Shown here piece by piece: positions 1 to 8,760 of a stretch of 64,000 nucleotides of DNA. Made by a program: the position numbers and the translations under genes. This stretch comes from JAJTCH01 sp040386195. Its GTDB lineage: Bacteria; Pseudomonadota; Alphaproteobacteria; Rickettsiales; UBA1997. Location: the NCBI GenBank assembly GCA_040386195.1, contig JAZKFV010000002.1, forward strand, positions 38,701 through 102,700, read 5' to 3'. The notes under the pieces are model-generated. The model did not search any database, was not told where the DNA came from, and saw only the letters and a list, made by a program, of their open reading frames with translations. Every line of letters begins with the position of its first letter. Position 1 is the stretch's first letter.

Positions 1-240
1 CTGGGTGCACAACAACCACTTCAGTAATGCAATCATGGTTAGATAAAAATATTGATGAAGTGACTAGAGCCAACATCTAGTGTAACAAATTCGGATAGAG
101 GAACAACATACACATGGATAACTATCGGATCTAATCAATACGGTATTCAGCAATGCACCAAATCTTTTACAGCTAATAGTTCCGGAATCATTAAGTATTT
201 TTCTTATTACAACTGCCCAAGGTTCATAAGGACATTTTAG
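1..240 (+). pseudogene. Decayed fragment of a small lipoprotein gene
   Basis: Two neighbouring reading frames together look like one small secreted lipoprotein. Frame 3 from base 3 reads GCTTTTSVMQSW and so on to a stop at 78-80. Frame 1 from base 73 to the stop at 238-240 reads TSSVTNSD..TTYTWITIG and then QQCTKSFTANSSGIIKY..YYNCP. The order (Cys near the start, SW..KNIDEV, TYTW, a Cys-containing strand, then GIIKY and a last NCP) resembles small bacterial lipoproteins with a WxG-type repeat and a C-terminal disulfide. One frameshift near 67-75 separates the halves, and the 5' end lies outside the window. Family membership is inferred from the pattern only. Confidence 0.4.
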
Positions 241-527
241 CAATAAAGCTATTCGATTATTTTCAGCAAGATTTAGTAAATTTAACTCTTGGTTAAATTA
301 CCACTGGCCTTAGTCAGCAGAAAAAATTCCCTAAATTGGGGTATTTCATCATCCGTCGGTTAAAAACGGCGGTAATTTATAACAAAACTGAATTTCTCTT
401 TTAAACCCATAACCACCCAAAACATCCACCTTGAATTTTACAACCAATCTGTCATCCTACCAAACTAGACGGGGCTTCAAATTCCTCTTCCGTTAAAATT
501 ACCAATATTAACCACCACCAAAACCCT
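241..527. other. Gene-free stretch before rhuM
   Basis: No open frame of useful length is seen on either strand. The only structure noticed is an imperfect palindromic hairpin at 353-376, listed separately. No convincing Shine-Dalgarno or promoter for the following gene could be picked out. Confidence 0.5.
353..376. repeat. Palindromic hairpin, family D, imperfect copy
   Basis: CCGTCGGTTAAAAACGGCGG is an imperfect version of the hairpin found at 40193-40222, 42847-42876 and 5365-5397. The other copies have GTCGGTT/AACCGAC arms around a short A-rich loop; here the right arm carries substitutions. Confidence 0.5.
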
Positions 528-1535
528 ATGAAAGAAAACACCTCAAACATCATAATCTACCAAACCGAAGACGGAAAATCTTCAGTGTCATTAATGGCCA
601 AAGATGGCAATGTTTGGATGAATCAAAATCAACTCGCAGAACTTTTTGCCACCTCGAAGCCGAACATCAGCATGCACATCACTGGCATCTTGAAAGACAA
701 GGAGTTGAAGGAGAATTCAGTTGTTAAGGATTACTTAACAACTGCCGCGGATGGTAAAAATTATTCGGTGATTTTTTATAGTTTGGAGGTGATTTTGGCA
801 ATTGGCTTTCGGGTGAGAAGTAAGCGGGGCACGCAATTTCGTCAATGGGCGAATCGCAATTTGAAAGAATATATGATTAAAGGGTTTGTGATGGATGATC
901 ATCGCCTAAAAAACCCTGATGGCAGGCCAGATTATTTTGATGAATTGTTGGCGCGCATTAGAGATATTCGCTCTTCCGAAAAACGTTTTTATCAGAAGGT
1001 TAGAGATTTATTTTCTTTGAGTAGCGATTACGACAAAACTGACAAAGCCACTCAAATGTTTTATGCCGAAACTCAAAATAAAATTCTCTTTGCCATTACC
1101 GGCAAAACTGCTGCCGAAATTATCGTCAGCCGCGCCAATGAAAGCCAGCCCAATATTGCTCTCAAAGCTTGGGCTGGGTCTGTTGTTAGAAAACAAGATA
1201 TTATAATTGCTAAAAATTATTTAACTGAAGATGAAGTTGATAATTTGAATCGTTTTGTAATGGTGTTTTTAGAAACTGCTGAATTAAGAGCAAAAAACCG
1301 TCAAGATATTACTGTAGATTTTTGGAGAGAAAATATTGATAAAATTATTCAGCTTAATGACAAGAAATTACTTACAAATAAGGGCTCGATCAGCAATTCA
1401 CAAATGGAAAAATATGTTGAAGAAATTTATGAAAAATTTGATACAAAAAGAAAAGCTTTTAATGCTAAATTAGCTGATGTCCACGATTTGGAAGAGTTAG
1501 AGAAGTTAGAAAATAAAATCAAAAAGGCTAAATAA
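528..1535 (+). CDS. RhuM family protein
   Basis: The 335-residue protein matches the RhuM (virulence protein) family, first noted in Salmonella pathogenicity island 3 and scattered in accessory DNA of many bacteria; its biochemical role is not established. The N-terminal half (about 1-120) has the family pattern: a VWMNQNQLAELF stretch that looks like a helix-turn-helix, then NISMHI, and YSLEVILAIGFRVRS..GTQFRQWA. The C-terminal half is helical and lysine-rich. It stands alone, overlapping the convergent threonine dehydratase by 8 bases, and is preceded by decayed DNA, which fits a mobile accessory gene. The start is the first ATG in frame; no clear ribosome-binding site is visible. Confidence 0.85.
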   Translation: MKENTSNIIIYQTEDGKSSVSLMAKDGNVWMNQNQLAELFATSKPNISMHITGILKDKELKENSVVKDYLTTAADGKNYSVIFYSLEVILAIGFRVRSKRGTQFRQWANRNLKEYMIKGFVMDDHRLKNPDGRPDYFDELLARIRDIRSSEKRFYQKVRDLFSLSSDYDKTDKATQMFYAETQNKILFAITGKTAAEIIVSRANESQPNIALKAWAGSVVRKQDIIIAKNYLTEDEVDNLNRFVMVFLETAELRAKNRQDITVDFWRENIDKIIQLNDKKLLTNKGSISNSQMEKYVEEIYEKFDTKRKAFNAKLADVHDLEELEKLENKIKKAK

Positions 1536-2514
1536 ATTCACTCAAATAATCCTTCTGCCAAACCTGCTTAGCAGTTTCTGCAGACATATTTCCACCCGAT
1601 AAAATCACTAAAATTTTTAATTTATTGGCTGATTTTGTAGTTTTTAAAAACTCGGCGCAAGCTGCAATTCCAAGGGCTGATGTTGGTTCGATGAAAATTT
1701 TTAGAGTGGTGGAAATGATTTGTGTCCAGCGCATAATTTCTTCTTCTTCAATTTCATAAACGCCAGCAAGTTTTTGAATATAAGGAAAAGTTATTGCTGA
1801 TGGTCTGAGAGTTTTGGCGCCGTCGGCGATTGAATTTGGGGTTTCTTCAAAGCTATAAATTTTGCCGCTGCGATAAGAAATTGCAGTATCATTAGCTTGC
1901 AAAGGCTCACAGGCAAAAATTTTGGGTGCTGGTGATGAATTTTGACAAGCCAAATAACTGCCGGCGATTAAACCGCCGCCGCCGCAGCAAGTGAAAACAA
2001 CATCAAAATCACCAATTTCTTGCACAGCTTCCAAGCAAGAGGTGCCTTGACCGCATAAAATATCTTCGTCATTGGAAGAATGAATATATAAATAACCTTG
2101 CGCAACTTTTTGTTCAGCGTAAATTTCGGTTTCCTTTTTAGTTTTGGTCAAAACCACTTCGGCGCCATAATTTCGCGTGGCTTGCACTTTATAAGGCGAT
2201 GCCTTTTCTTCCATATAAATCAAGGCTTGAATGCCAAATTGTTTTGCTAAATACGCCACTGCCTGAGCGTGATTTCCGGAACTCACCGCCACAATTTTTT
2301 CCGGAAAATGTCCATATTGTTCTTTAAATTTTAAAATTTTATTAGCAGCACCGCGCAATTTGAAAGAGCCGGTGGTTTGAAAATTTTCGCATTTAAAGAA
2401 AATCTCAGCACCGAGTTTTTGATTCAAAATTTCGTTGGTTAAAATTGGGGTTTTAACGACATAATTTTTGATACGATTTTGGGCTTGAACAATATCGTTG
2501 AAAGATAGATGCAT
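1528..2514 (-). CDS. Threonine/serine dehydratase, PLP-dependent
   Basis: A fold-type II PLP enzyme of 328 residues that would deaminate threonine to 2-oxobutanoate (or serine to pyruvate). Visible motifs are SFKLRGA, holding the PLP lysine (about residue 51), SSGNHAQAVA, and the glycine-rich phosphate loop CGGGGLIAG. The length and the absence of a C-terminal ACT regulatory domain match the short catabolic (TdcB) or serine-racemase-like form rather than the allosteric IlvA. With acetolactate synthase encoded at 28-30.5 kb it could still feed isoleucine synthesis, but that is inference. It converges on rhuM with an 8-base overlap. Substrate choice cannot be settled from sequence alone. Confidence 0.85.
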   Translation of the reverse strand: MHLSFNDIVQAQNRIKNYVVKTPILTNEILNQKLGAEIFFKCENFQTTGSFKLRGAANKILKFKEQYGHFPEKIVAVSSGNHAQAVAYLAKQFGIQALIYMEEKASPYKVQATRNYGAEVVLTKTKKETEIYAEQKVAQGYLYIHSSNDEDILCGQGTSCLEAVQEIGDFDVVFTCCGGGGLIAGSYLACQNSSPAPKIFACEPLQANDTAISYRSGKIYSFEETPNSIADGAKTLRPSAITFPYIQKLAGVYEIEEEEIMRWTQIISTTLKIFIEPTSALGIAACAEFLKTTKSANKLKILVILSGGNMSAETAKQVWQKDYLSEFI

Positions 2515-2591
2515 ATTGAGCGGGGAAAATTTTGAAAAAAAGAAATTTAATCAGGTTTTATTTATTTACAAATACAAATTTTTTATTTTAA

Positions 2592-4064
2592 ATGCAGAGT
2601 TTCGTTCACAATTCAACCGCTTCTTTAATGTCCTTCACAAATCTTAAGCAAAAATATTCCCAAAAATTTTCCCCTGGCAAAATTCATTTTATCGGCATTG
2701 GCGGCATTGGTATGAGTGCAATTGCGCTGATTTTGCACAAAATTGGTTGTCAAATTCAAGGTTCAGATTTATCACAAAATAATAATACTAGAAATTTAGA
2801 AAAACTTGGGATCAAGTGTTTTGTGGGTCACGCGGCAGAAAATCTTACTGACGATGTGGTGTTGGTGGTTGAAACTTCAATTGTTAAACCAAACAATCCG
2901 GAATTAATCAAAGCTAAATCTCGCAATATTCCGGTTTTAAGAAGAGCCGATATGCTGGCGCAAATTATGGCAGAAAAGCAGGGAATCACCGTTGCCGGAA
3001 CTCATGGAAAAACCAGCACCACGGCAATGATTGCGGTTTTGTTAGAAACTGCTGGCTTAGATCCAATGGTTATTAACGGCGGAATCATTAATCATTTTGG
3101 CAGCAATGCTAAATTTGGTGAAGGCAAATTTTTAGTTGCTGAATCTGACGAATCCGACGCCAGCTTTGTTGATTTGCCCAGCTTCATCGGCGTGGTTAAT
3201 AATATTGAGCCCGAACATTTAGAATTTTATGGTGGCGATTTTGAATTGGTAAAAACTTATTACCAAAAATATATTGAGCAAATTCCAGAAAATGGCTTGG
3301 TTGCTATGTGTATTGATGATTTGGTAGTTAAAAAACTTTATCAAGATTTATCTAAAACTCAGAAAAATTTAGTTTCATTGAGCATCAAAGATGAAAATGC
3401 TGATTACTTCGGATTCAATATTTCTCTGGCGGCGGCGGGTTTAAAGTTTGATGTAAGAATCAAAAAAAATGGCGATATTATAAAAGATATTAAAATGCCA
3501 GCTTATGGAATTCATAATGTTAAAAACGCTCTGGCGCCAGTTGCAATCGGCATTTTTTTAGGTTTGACCGAAGAAAAAATCAAAGAAGGTTTAATGAATT
3601 ATTCTGGCGTCAAAAGAAGATTTACCAAAACTGGCGAGGTGAACGGCATTACAATTATCGACGATTATGGACATCATTCAACCGAGATCAAAGCCGTGTT
3701 TGGCGCAGCGCGGGCAATTTTGCCAGATCATAAATTGATCGTGGTTTTTCAACCTCACAAATATACTCGAACCAGAGATTTATTTGATGAGTTTTGTAAC
3801 GCTTTTACCAATGTTGATACGGTAATTATTGCCGATATTTACAGCGCCGGACAGGAGCCAATTGCCGGCGCAACTCAAGATGCTTTGATTGCGGGAATTA
3901 AAAAAACCGGTCATAAAAATGTTATAAAATTAAACAGCGAAAATGATTTGCCGCAACTCATCAAAGAACAAGCCAAACCCGGCGATATGGTAGTGTGTAT
4001 TGGCGCGGGAAGTATTAGTAATTGGGCAAATAATTTGCCCGCCAAACTTAAAGAAATTCTCTAA
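2592..4064 (+). CDS. murC: UDP-N-acetylmuramate--L-alanine ligase
   Basis: Cytoplasmic Mur ligase that adds L-alanine to UDP-MurNAc with ATP, the first step of the peptide stem of peptidoglycan. The 490-residue length is normal. Visible are the N-terminal Rossmann region (IHFIGIGGIGMSAIAL), the Mur ATP loop GTHGKTSTTAM near residue 136, the central-domain SDESDASF stretch, and C-terminal DDYGHHSTEI and FQPHKYTRT. M13 (base 2628) is an alternative start, since the first 12 residues precede the conserved core and no Shine-Dalgarno is seen for either. The GNAT gene starts on the next base after the stop codon, so the two are probably co-transcribed. No mur/fts cluster surrounds it. Confidence 0.97.
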   Translation: MQSFVHNSTASLMSFTNLKQKYSQKFSPGKIHFIGIGGIGMSAIALILHKIGCQIQGSDLSQNNNTRNLEKLGIKCFVGHAAENLTDDVVLVVETSIVKPNNPELIKAKSRNIPVLRRADMLAQIMAEKQGITVAGTHGKTSTTAMIAVLLETAGLDPMVINGGIINHFGSNAKFGEGKFLVAESDESDASFVDLPSFIGVVNNIEPEHLEFYGGDFELVKTYYQKYIEQIPENGLVAMCIDDLVVKKLYQDLSKTQKNLVSLSIKDENADYFGFNISLAAAGLKFDVRIKKNGDIIKDIKMPAYGIHNVKNALAPVAIGIFLGLTEEKIKEGLMNYSGVKRRFTKTGEVNGITIIDDYGHHSTEIKAVFGAARAILPDHKLIVVFQPHKYTRTRDLFDEFCNAFTNVDTVIIADIYSAGQEPIAGATQDALIAGIKKTGHKNVIKLNSENDLPQLIKEQAKPGDMVVCIGAGSISNWANNLPAKLKEIL

Positions 4065-4496
4065 ATGCCCAATATAATTATCAAAAAACTCAACACCAAA
4101 GCCCAAATCGCCCTCACCTTTCCTATTCTCATTCAGCATCACCAACATATTAGCCAGACAGATTTTTTAAAATGTATTGATGAAATTTTAGCAGAAGAAA
4201 ATTATCAAATGATTGCGAGTTATATTGACGATAAAATGGTTGGAATTGCTGGCTATTGGGTTTTGACTAGATTTTATTCCGGCAAATATATTCAAGTTGG
4301 AAATATGGTGATTGATGAGCAACACCGCAATCTGGGCATTGGCAAAACAATGTTGGAATTTATTGAAAATGAAGGCAAAACACAAAATTGCCAACATTTC
4401 ATTTTGGATTCTAGATTAGACAATACCAAATCCCACGATTTTTATTTAAGAGAAGGCTTTGAAGTGATGGGTTATCATTTTATGAAAGATATTTAA
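4065..4496 (+). CDS. GNAT family N-acetyltransferase
   Basis: A 143-residue single-domain acetyl-CoA-dependent acetyltransferase. Motif A is readable: MVIDEQHRNLGIGKTMLEFIE, with the R-x-x-G-x-G acetyl-CoA pyrophosphate loop, followed by ILDSRLDNTKSHDFYLREGFE, the usual C-terminal half. The substrate cannot be told from sequence. It abuts murC without a gap and overlaps the convergent ispE by 4 bases, so it is likely translated from the murC message. Confidence 0.85.
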   Translation: MPNIIIKKLNTKAQIALTFPILIQHHQHISQTDFLKCIDEILAEENYQMIASYIDDKMVGIAGYWVLTRFYSGKYIQVGNMVIDEQHRNLGIGKTMLEFIENEGKTQNCQHFILDSRLDNTKSHDFYLREGFEVMGYHFMKDI

Positions 4497-5341
4497 TTCT
4501 GACATTGAGCTTTTTTGATATAAAAATTTGGAAAAGTTTTTTGCATATTGGCGCGCGCCAATTCCAAATCTTCTGCATTACTAAAAATTCCAAAACAAGT
4601 AGCTCCCGAGCCAGACATTCTGCTGATTAGACAATTTTTTTGCTGAGAAATTTTTTCCAAAATTATAGCAATTTCAGGCATAATTTTTATTGCTGAAATT
4701 TGTAAATCATTGCGACGGTTTTTAATTGTAGCAACAATTTCGCTGCTGTGAATTTGTTGATTTTCACTGGCAAAATCAGCTTTAGAATTTAAAAAAACTT
4801 CTTTGGTGGAAAGTGGTTTTTGAGGATTAACAATTAGCAAAAATATTTTTTTACAATCAAATTGCGCCGGCTTTAAAACCTCGCCAATGCCCGAAACAAA
4901 AGCCATTCTGCCATTAATAAAAAACGGCACATCAGCGCCAAGTTGCAAACCCAAAGCCAATAATTCAGCTTGGCTCAAATGCAAATTATAAAACTCATTT
5001 AACATCAAAAGCACAGTCGCCGCGTTTGAAGATCCGCCGCCCAAACCGGCAGCAATGGGAATATTTTTTTCTAAAGTGATTTTGATATTGGGCGTGAAAT
5101 GATATTTTTCTGCCAATAAATTTATAGCTTTAATAACAATATTTTCTCTCCAGTTTTCTTGCAGATCTTTGGTATTGGAACCTTTAATTTCTAGCTGCAA
5201 ATCATCATTTTTTTCCAAGGTAATCACATCAAAAATATCAATCATCACCATCAAACTATCGAGCAGATGATAGCCGTTAGCAGTGCGTCCAACGATTTCT
5301 AAATAAAGATTTATTTTGGCGGGGGATTTTTTTATCAGCAT
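4493..5341 (-). CDS. ispE: 4-diphosphocytidyl-2-C-methyl-D-erythritol kinase
   Basis: GHMP-family kinase of the MEP isoprenoid pathway, phosphorylating CDP-methylerythritol at the 2-hydroxyl. At 282 residues it has the normal size. It starts with PAKINLYLEI(V)GR..NGYHLLDS, carries the GHMP ATP loop PIAAGLGGGSSNAA near residue 94, and ends with the MSGSGATCFGIF motif. It acts between the IspD and IspF steps, both encoded by the fused gene at 31986-33197, so most of the middle of the pathway is in this window. Confidence 0.96.
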   Translation of the reverse strand: MLIKKSPAKINLYLEIVGRTANGYHLLDSLMVMIDIFDVITLEKNDDLQLEIKGSNTKDLQENWRENIVIKAINLLAEKYHFTPNIKITLEKNIPIAAGLGGGSSNAATVLLMLNEFYNLHLSQAELLALGLQLGADVPFFINGRMAFVSGIGEVLKPAQFDCKKIFLLIVNPQKPLSTKEVFLNSKADFASENQQIHSSEIVATIKNRRNDLQISAIKIMPEIAIILEKISQQKNCLISRMSGSGATCFGIFSNAEDLELARANMQKTFPNFYIKKAQCQN

Positions 5342-5364
5342 TATGAGGTTGTCGCAAAAAACAT

Positions 5365-5397
5365 ATTAATTGCCATCGGTTTTAACCGACAATTAAT
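5365..5397. repeat. Palindromic hairpin, family D
   Basis: Inverted repeat reading ATTAATTGCCATCGGTTTTA and then ACCGACAATTAAT, with TCGGTT/AACCGA as the core. Its reverse complement carries GTCGGTTAAAACCGA, the core shared with the copies at 40193 and 42847. It lies upstream of ispE, within 25 bases of its start codon. Confidence 0.6.
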
Positions 5398-5403
5398 TTT
5401 ATT

Positions 5404-5470
5404 TTGTCATACTGAGTCTTAAAGTTCACAGCGTGTCTCATGAGATCCTTCGCTACGCTCAGGATGACAA
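5404..5470. repeat. Palindromic repeat, family A, partial copy
   Basis: The right arm GAGATCCTTCGCTACGCTCA followed by GGATGACAA is intact. The left arm is eroded to TTGTCATACTGAG, and the centre TTCACAGCGTG is shared with the copies at 24237, 31848 and 33798. It is intergenic between hflC and ispE. The tail GCTGGGATGACAA just downstream repeats the end of the arm once more. Confidence 0.75.
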
Positions 5471-5498
5471 TTAAGCTGCTGGGATGACAAACAAACAC

Positions 5499-6353
5499 TT
5501 ACTTCTTATTAAAATATTTAAAAAACTCACTATCCGGAGAAATAACAATGGTGGTTTTTTCGGATTTTAGGCTGGAATCATAAGCCTGCATCGTGCGATA
5601 AAAATCGTAGAATTCAGCATCTTTAGAAAATGCGGCGGAAGAAATTTGGGCAGCTTGACCATCGCCAGAACCGCGGCTGATATTGGCTTGTTTTCTAGCT
5701 TCCGCCAAAATAACGGTGCGCTCTTTGTCAGCTTCAGCCTTAATTCTCTCACCTTCTTCATTACCTTGAGCGCGAATTTCTTTGGCTTCTTTTTCTCTTT
5801 CAGTTTGCATTCTGGTAAAAATTGCATCGGAGTTTTCTTTGGGCAAATCGCCGCGCATAATTCTCACATCAACAATTTTGATGCCAAAAATTTCAGTTTC
5901 TCTGCCTAAAGTTTCTTTAATTTTCGCCATAATTGTAGCGCGATCGTCGCTTAAAAGTTTCACCAGCGCAACTTCACCAATGGTTTGTCTTAGTGATGAA
6001 TCTAAAATCGCAGAAAGCTTACTTTCCACGCCAAGCTTGGTTCTAACCGTGGTATAAAATTTAAGCGGATCAACAATTTGATATTTAGTAAAAGCATTAA
6101 TGATTAAACGTTTTTGATCCGCAGCAATCACCTCTTGCTCGGCAATGCCTAAATCTAAAATTCTTTTATCGAAAAAAATCACCTCTTGCATTAAAGGAAT
6201 TTTGATTTTGATGCCGGGTTTATTAATCACGCGAACTACCTCGCCAAACTGCACCACCAAAGCCTGAGTTCTTTGATCAACTACAAAAATTGAGCTGCTC
6301 AAAACAATTAAAACCGCGACTGAAATTATGATATATTTTTGAATCTTGTTCAT
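5499..6353 (-). CDS. hflC: HflC, SPFH-domain modulator of FtsH protease
   Basis: A 284-residue prohibitin-type protein with one N-terminal membrane helix (about residues 7-26) followed by the SPFH/band-7 domain (DQRTQALVVQFGEVVRVI..PGIKIKIPL..VIFFDKRI). A coiled region rich in Glu, Arg and Lys (EREKEAKEIRAQGNEEGERI) and the family ending DSEFFKYF follow. HflC and HflK form a large periplasmic-side cage around FtsH in the inner membrane and limit its proteolysis of membrane proteins. hflK lies 11 bases upstream on the same strand, so the two form a standard hflKC operon under the promoter proposed at 7685-7713. Confidence 0.95.
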   Translation of the reverse strand: MNKIQKYIIISVAVLIVLSSSIFVVDQRTQALVVQFGEVVRVINKPGIKIKIPLMQEVIFFDKRILDLGIAEQEVIAADQKRLIINAFTKYQIVDPLKFYTTVRTKLGVESKLSAILDSSLRQTIGEVALVKLLSDDRATIMAKIKETLGRETEIFGIKIVDVRIMRGDLPKENSDAIFTRMQTEREKEAKEIRAQGNEEGERIKAEADKERTVILAEARKQANISRGSGDGQAAQISSAAFSKDAEFYDFYRTMQAYDSSLKSEKTTIVISPDSEFFKYFNKK

Positions 6354-6364
6354 TTTTTTCTCCT

Positions 6365-7639
6365 TTATTGAGCTTTTGGTTGATCTTTAGTTTGGTCTTT
6401 TCTGGCTGCTTTATCAACAACGCCGCCAAGCGGCAAATAAGGAATGGCGCCGGCTTTTTTATCGATAATAACTTTGTCAATATCGCGATAAGTTTTTTCC
6501 ATCTGTTCTAAATACATTCTTTTTTTCGTCACTACTTTTGACTTAACATATTGAGTATAAATCGCGTTAAACCTGCTGGCTTGACCTTCGGCATCCGCCA
6601 CAACTTCTTGCTTATAAGCTTTGGCGCTTTCAGTAATTTTGGAAGCTTCACCTTTGGCTCTAGGAATTATGTCGTTGCGATAGGCTTGGGCTTGGTTGAT
6701 TTCGCGCTCTTTATCAGCTTTGGCAGTTTGCACATCGCGAAAAGCATCAATAACTTGCATTGGCGGATCAACGCGGCGCATCTGCACCAAAACCACGCGC
6801 ACACCGGCGCCGTAGGAATCTAAAATTTGTTGCATCAAAACTTTAGTTTCTTGCTCAATGCGTTTTTTGCCGTCGGATAAAGCGTCAGCGATTGGCGTTC
6901 TGGCAATAATTTCACGCATCGCACTTTCTGAAGCTTTGCGAATTGCCAATTCTGGCTCTTCCAAATTAAAGACAAAATCTTTGATATCGCTAATTTGCCA
7001 TTGCACTTGAAAATCAATATCAACGATATTTTCATCGCCGGTAAGCATCAAACTTTCGGCGTTATTATTGGCTGGAGAGCTTTTGGTTTTTTTGCCTAAA
7101 AAACTTTTATCTTCAGATTCAAAACCAAATTCTTCAGTATTAACTCTGGTAACACTTTTTTTAATCACCTTTCCAAAAGGCGCTGGCAAGTGATAATTCA
7201 AACCTGGCGTTGCTACGGAATAAAATTTGCCAAAATATAAAACCAAACCATTTTGATCCGAATCAACTTTATAAATGCCCGAAGCCATCCACAAAACTAA
7301 CAAACCAGTTAAAAATAAACCAAAAATTGATCGAGGAGTTTTATTGCCAGAACCGCTGGAACCATCGCCGTTATTGCCACTATTATTACCACCACCAAAT
7401 AAACTTTTCAAAAATTCTTGGCTTTTTTTCAAAGCTTCGTCAATTTGATCGCCAGCATTTGGATTTAGTTTTTTACCTTGATTTTGTTCGGGAGTTGAGT
7501 TTGGTCTTGGCGCACTTCCTGCATTTGGCCTTGAACCCCAAGGATTATTTCCACCTTGGTTTCCACCGGGATTTCCCCCCGGATTTCCCCATGGGCTGTT
7601 TTTGATTGTTCCGATAAGATTAGCGATTTTGCTGGTCAT
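6365..7639 (-). CDS. hflK: HflK, SPFH-domain modulator of FtsH protease
   Basis: Partner of HflC in the FtsH-regulating membrane complex. The 424-residue protein has the Gly/Pro/Asn-rich cytoplasmic N-terminus typical of HflK, including repeated GGNPGGNQGGN-like units and PWG motifs (about 12-60). A single membrane helix (about 103-122, IFGLFLTGLLVLWMASGIY) precedes the SPFH domain (DSDQNGLVLYFGKFYSVATPGLNYHLPAPFG). The C-terminal part is coiled and ends in a Lys/Gln tail. First gene of hflKC; the stop codon is 11 bases before the hflC start. Confidence 0.95.
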   Translation of the reverse strand: MTSKIANLIGTIKNSPWGNPGGNPGGNQGGNNPWGSRPNAGSAPRPNSTPEQNQGKKLNPNAGDQIDEALKKSQEFLKSLFGGGNNSGNNGDGSSGSGNKTPRSIFGLFLTGLLVLWMASGIYKVDSDQNGLVLYFGKFYSVATPGLNYHLPAPFGKVIKKSVTRVNTEEFGFESEDKSFLGKKTKSSPANNNAESLMLTGDENIVDIDFQVQWQISDIKDFVFNLEEPELAIRKASESAMREIIARTPIADALSDGKKRIEQETKVLMQQILDSYGAGVRVVLVQMRRVDPPMQVIDAFRDVQTAKADKEREINQAQAYRNDIIPRAKGEASKITESAKAYKQEVVADAEGQASRFNAIYTQYVKSKVVTKKRMYLEQMEKTYRDIDKVIIDKKAGAIPYLPLGGVVDKAARKDQTKDQPKAQ

Positions 7640-7684
7640 TTTTTGATTGCTTGATTGGTTAGCGTTTTTATGATTTGAGCCAGC

Positions 7685-7713
7685 AATATAATCAATTACG
7701 AATAGAATTACAA
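7685..7713 (-). promoter_or_regulatory. Sigma70-like promoter for hflKC
   Basis: On the minus strand TTGTAA (7708-7713), a 17-base spacer and TATATT (7685-7690) sit 46 bases upstream of the hflK start. The spacing is ideal and both boxes are close to consensus. The stretch also contains TATAAT on the plus strand (7687-7692), which could serve as the -10 box for mrp, although no good -35 box was seen for it. Confidence 0.45.
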
Positions 7714-7717
7714 CCTA

Positions 7718-8755
7718 ATGCAAAAAAAAATTTTAGACGCAATCAAACAAATCAACATTAAAGATCTTTGCCAATTTGAAAATTTAGTTGCATCAAAAGC
7801 TTTATCCGAAATTATTCTCAAAGCAGATAAAATCAGCTTCGCCATTGATATTGGTATTTTGGAAATTGATTCTAAAACCGCACAAATTTTGGTGGAGAAA
7901 ATTCAAAAGCAATTGAAAAATGTCAGCGATTTGCCAGTCAATATCGTTCTAACCAAAAGCCAATCCCAGATGCAAGCCAAGCCACAAGCTGCGGAACATA
8001 AAATTGTTAAAGGTGTTAAAAAAATTATCGTTGTTGCTTCCGGCAAAGGCGGAGTTGGCAAATCAACTGTCGCCGCCAATTTAGCAATTTCTCTCAAACG
8101 CATCGGCTATAAAGTTGGACTCGCCGACGCCGATATTTATGGACCGTCAGTTGCTTATTTAATGAATCTGCAAGGCAAGCCTGAAAATGAAGGCAATTTG
8201 ATGATCCCAATTTCAAATTACGGCATTGATTGCATTTCAGTTGGCTCTTTGGTTGAAGCCACCAAAGCCTCAGTTTGGCGCGGCCCAATGGTGACCAAAG
8301 TTTTAACTCAATTAATTGCCGGCACTAAATGGAGTGAAATTGATTATCTAATTATTGATCTTCCTCCGGGAACTGGCGATGTGCATTTAAGCCTGATCCA
8401 ACAATTCAAACCCGATGGCGTGGTTCTAGTTTCCACCCCACAAAACCTGGCGGTGATTGATGTGATCAAAGCTGTTGATATGTTTCACACTTTACAAACT
8501 CCAATCTTAGGCGTGATTCAAAATATGGCTTATTTGCTAAATGAAAATGGTGAGAAAAATTATATTTTTGGACAAAGAGCAGTCAAAGATATGGCAAAAG
8601 ATTTCACCATAAAAATCCTCGGCGAAATTCCCATCAACCCGCAAATCAACCAAGCCAACGATGATCGAAACCCAATTTGCAACTCAAATCCCAGCCATCC
8701 AATTGCATTTGAATTTGGAAGAATCGCGGAGGATTTGGTGGATTTGTTGAAATGA
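7718..8755 (+). CDS. mrp: Mrp/NBP35-type P-loop ATPase, iron-sulfur carrier
   Basis: A 345-residue Mrp (ApbC) protein, a cytoplasmic scaffold/carrier for Fe-S clusters. The N-terminal 90 residues form a degenerate MIP18-like domain. The ATPase follows with the deviant Walker A VASGKGGVGKST (about 107-118), LADADIYGPS, and LIIDLPPGTGDVHL. Near residue 270 the usual F-x-C-P-x-C-G stretch reads AYLLNENGEKNYIFG, so the CxxC cysteines that bridge the cluster in many homologues are missing; as I recall this also occurs in other alphaproteobacterial members. It is divergent from hflK, and the Fic gene converges 5 bases after its stop. Confidence 0.92.
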   Translation: MQKKILDAIKQINIKDLCQFENLVASKALSEIILKADKISFAIDIGILEIDSKTAQILVEKIQKQLKNVSDLPVNIVLTKSQSQMQAKPQAAEHKIVKGVKKIIVVASGKGGVGKSTVAANLAISLKRIGYKVGLADADIYGPSVAYLMNLQGKPENEGNLMIPISNYGIDCISVGSLVEATKASVWRGPMVTKVLTQLIAGTKWSEIDYLIIDLPPGTGDVHLSLIQQFKPDGVVLVSTPQNLAVIDVIKAVDMFHTLQTPILGVIQNMAYLLNENGEKNYIFGQRAVKDMAKDFTIKILGEIPINPQINQANDDRNPICNSNPSHPIAFEFGRIAEDLVDLLK

Positions 8756-8760
8756 TAAAT

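Noticed and set aside
528..1535. RhuM as proof of a prophage or pathogenicity island
   Set aside because: No phage structural gene, integrase or tRNA target is nearby; only a single accessory gene is visible.
7210..7605. 131-codon frame on the plus strand inside hflK
   Set aside because: It is antisense to conserved hflK codons and has no recognisable motif; several similar antisense frames over conserved genes were dropped for the same reason.
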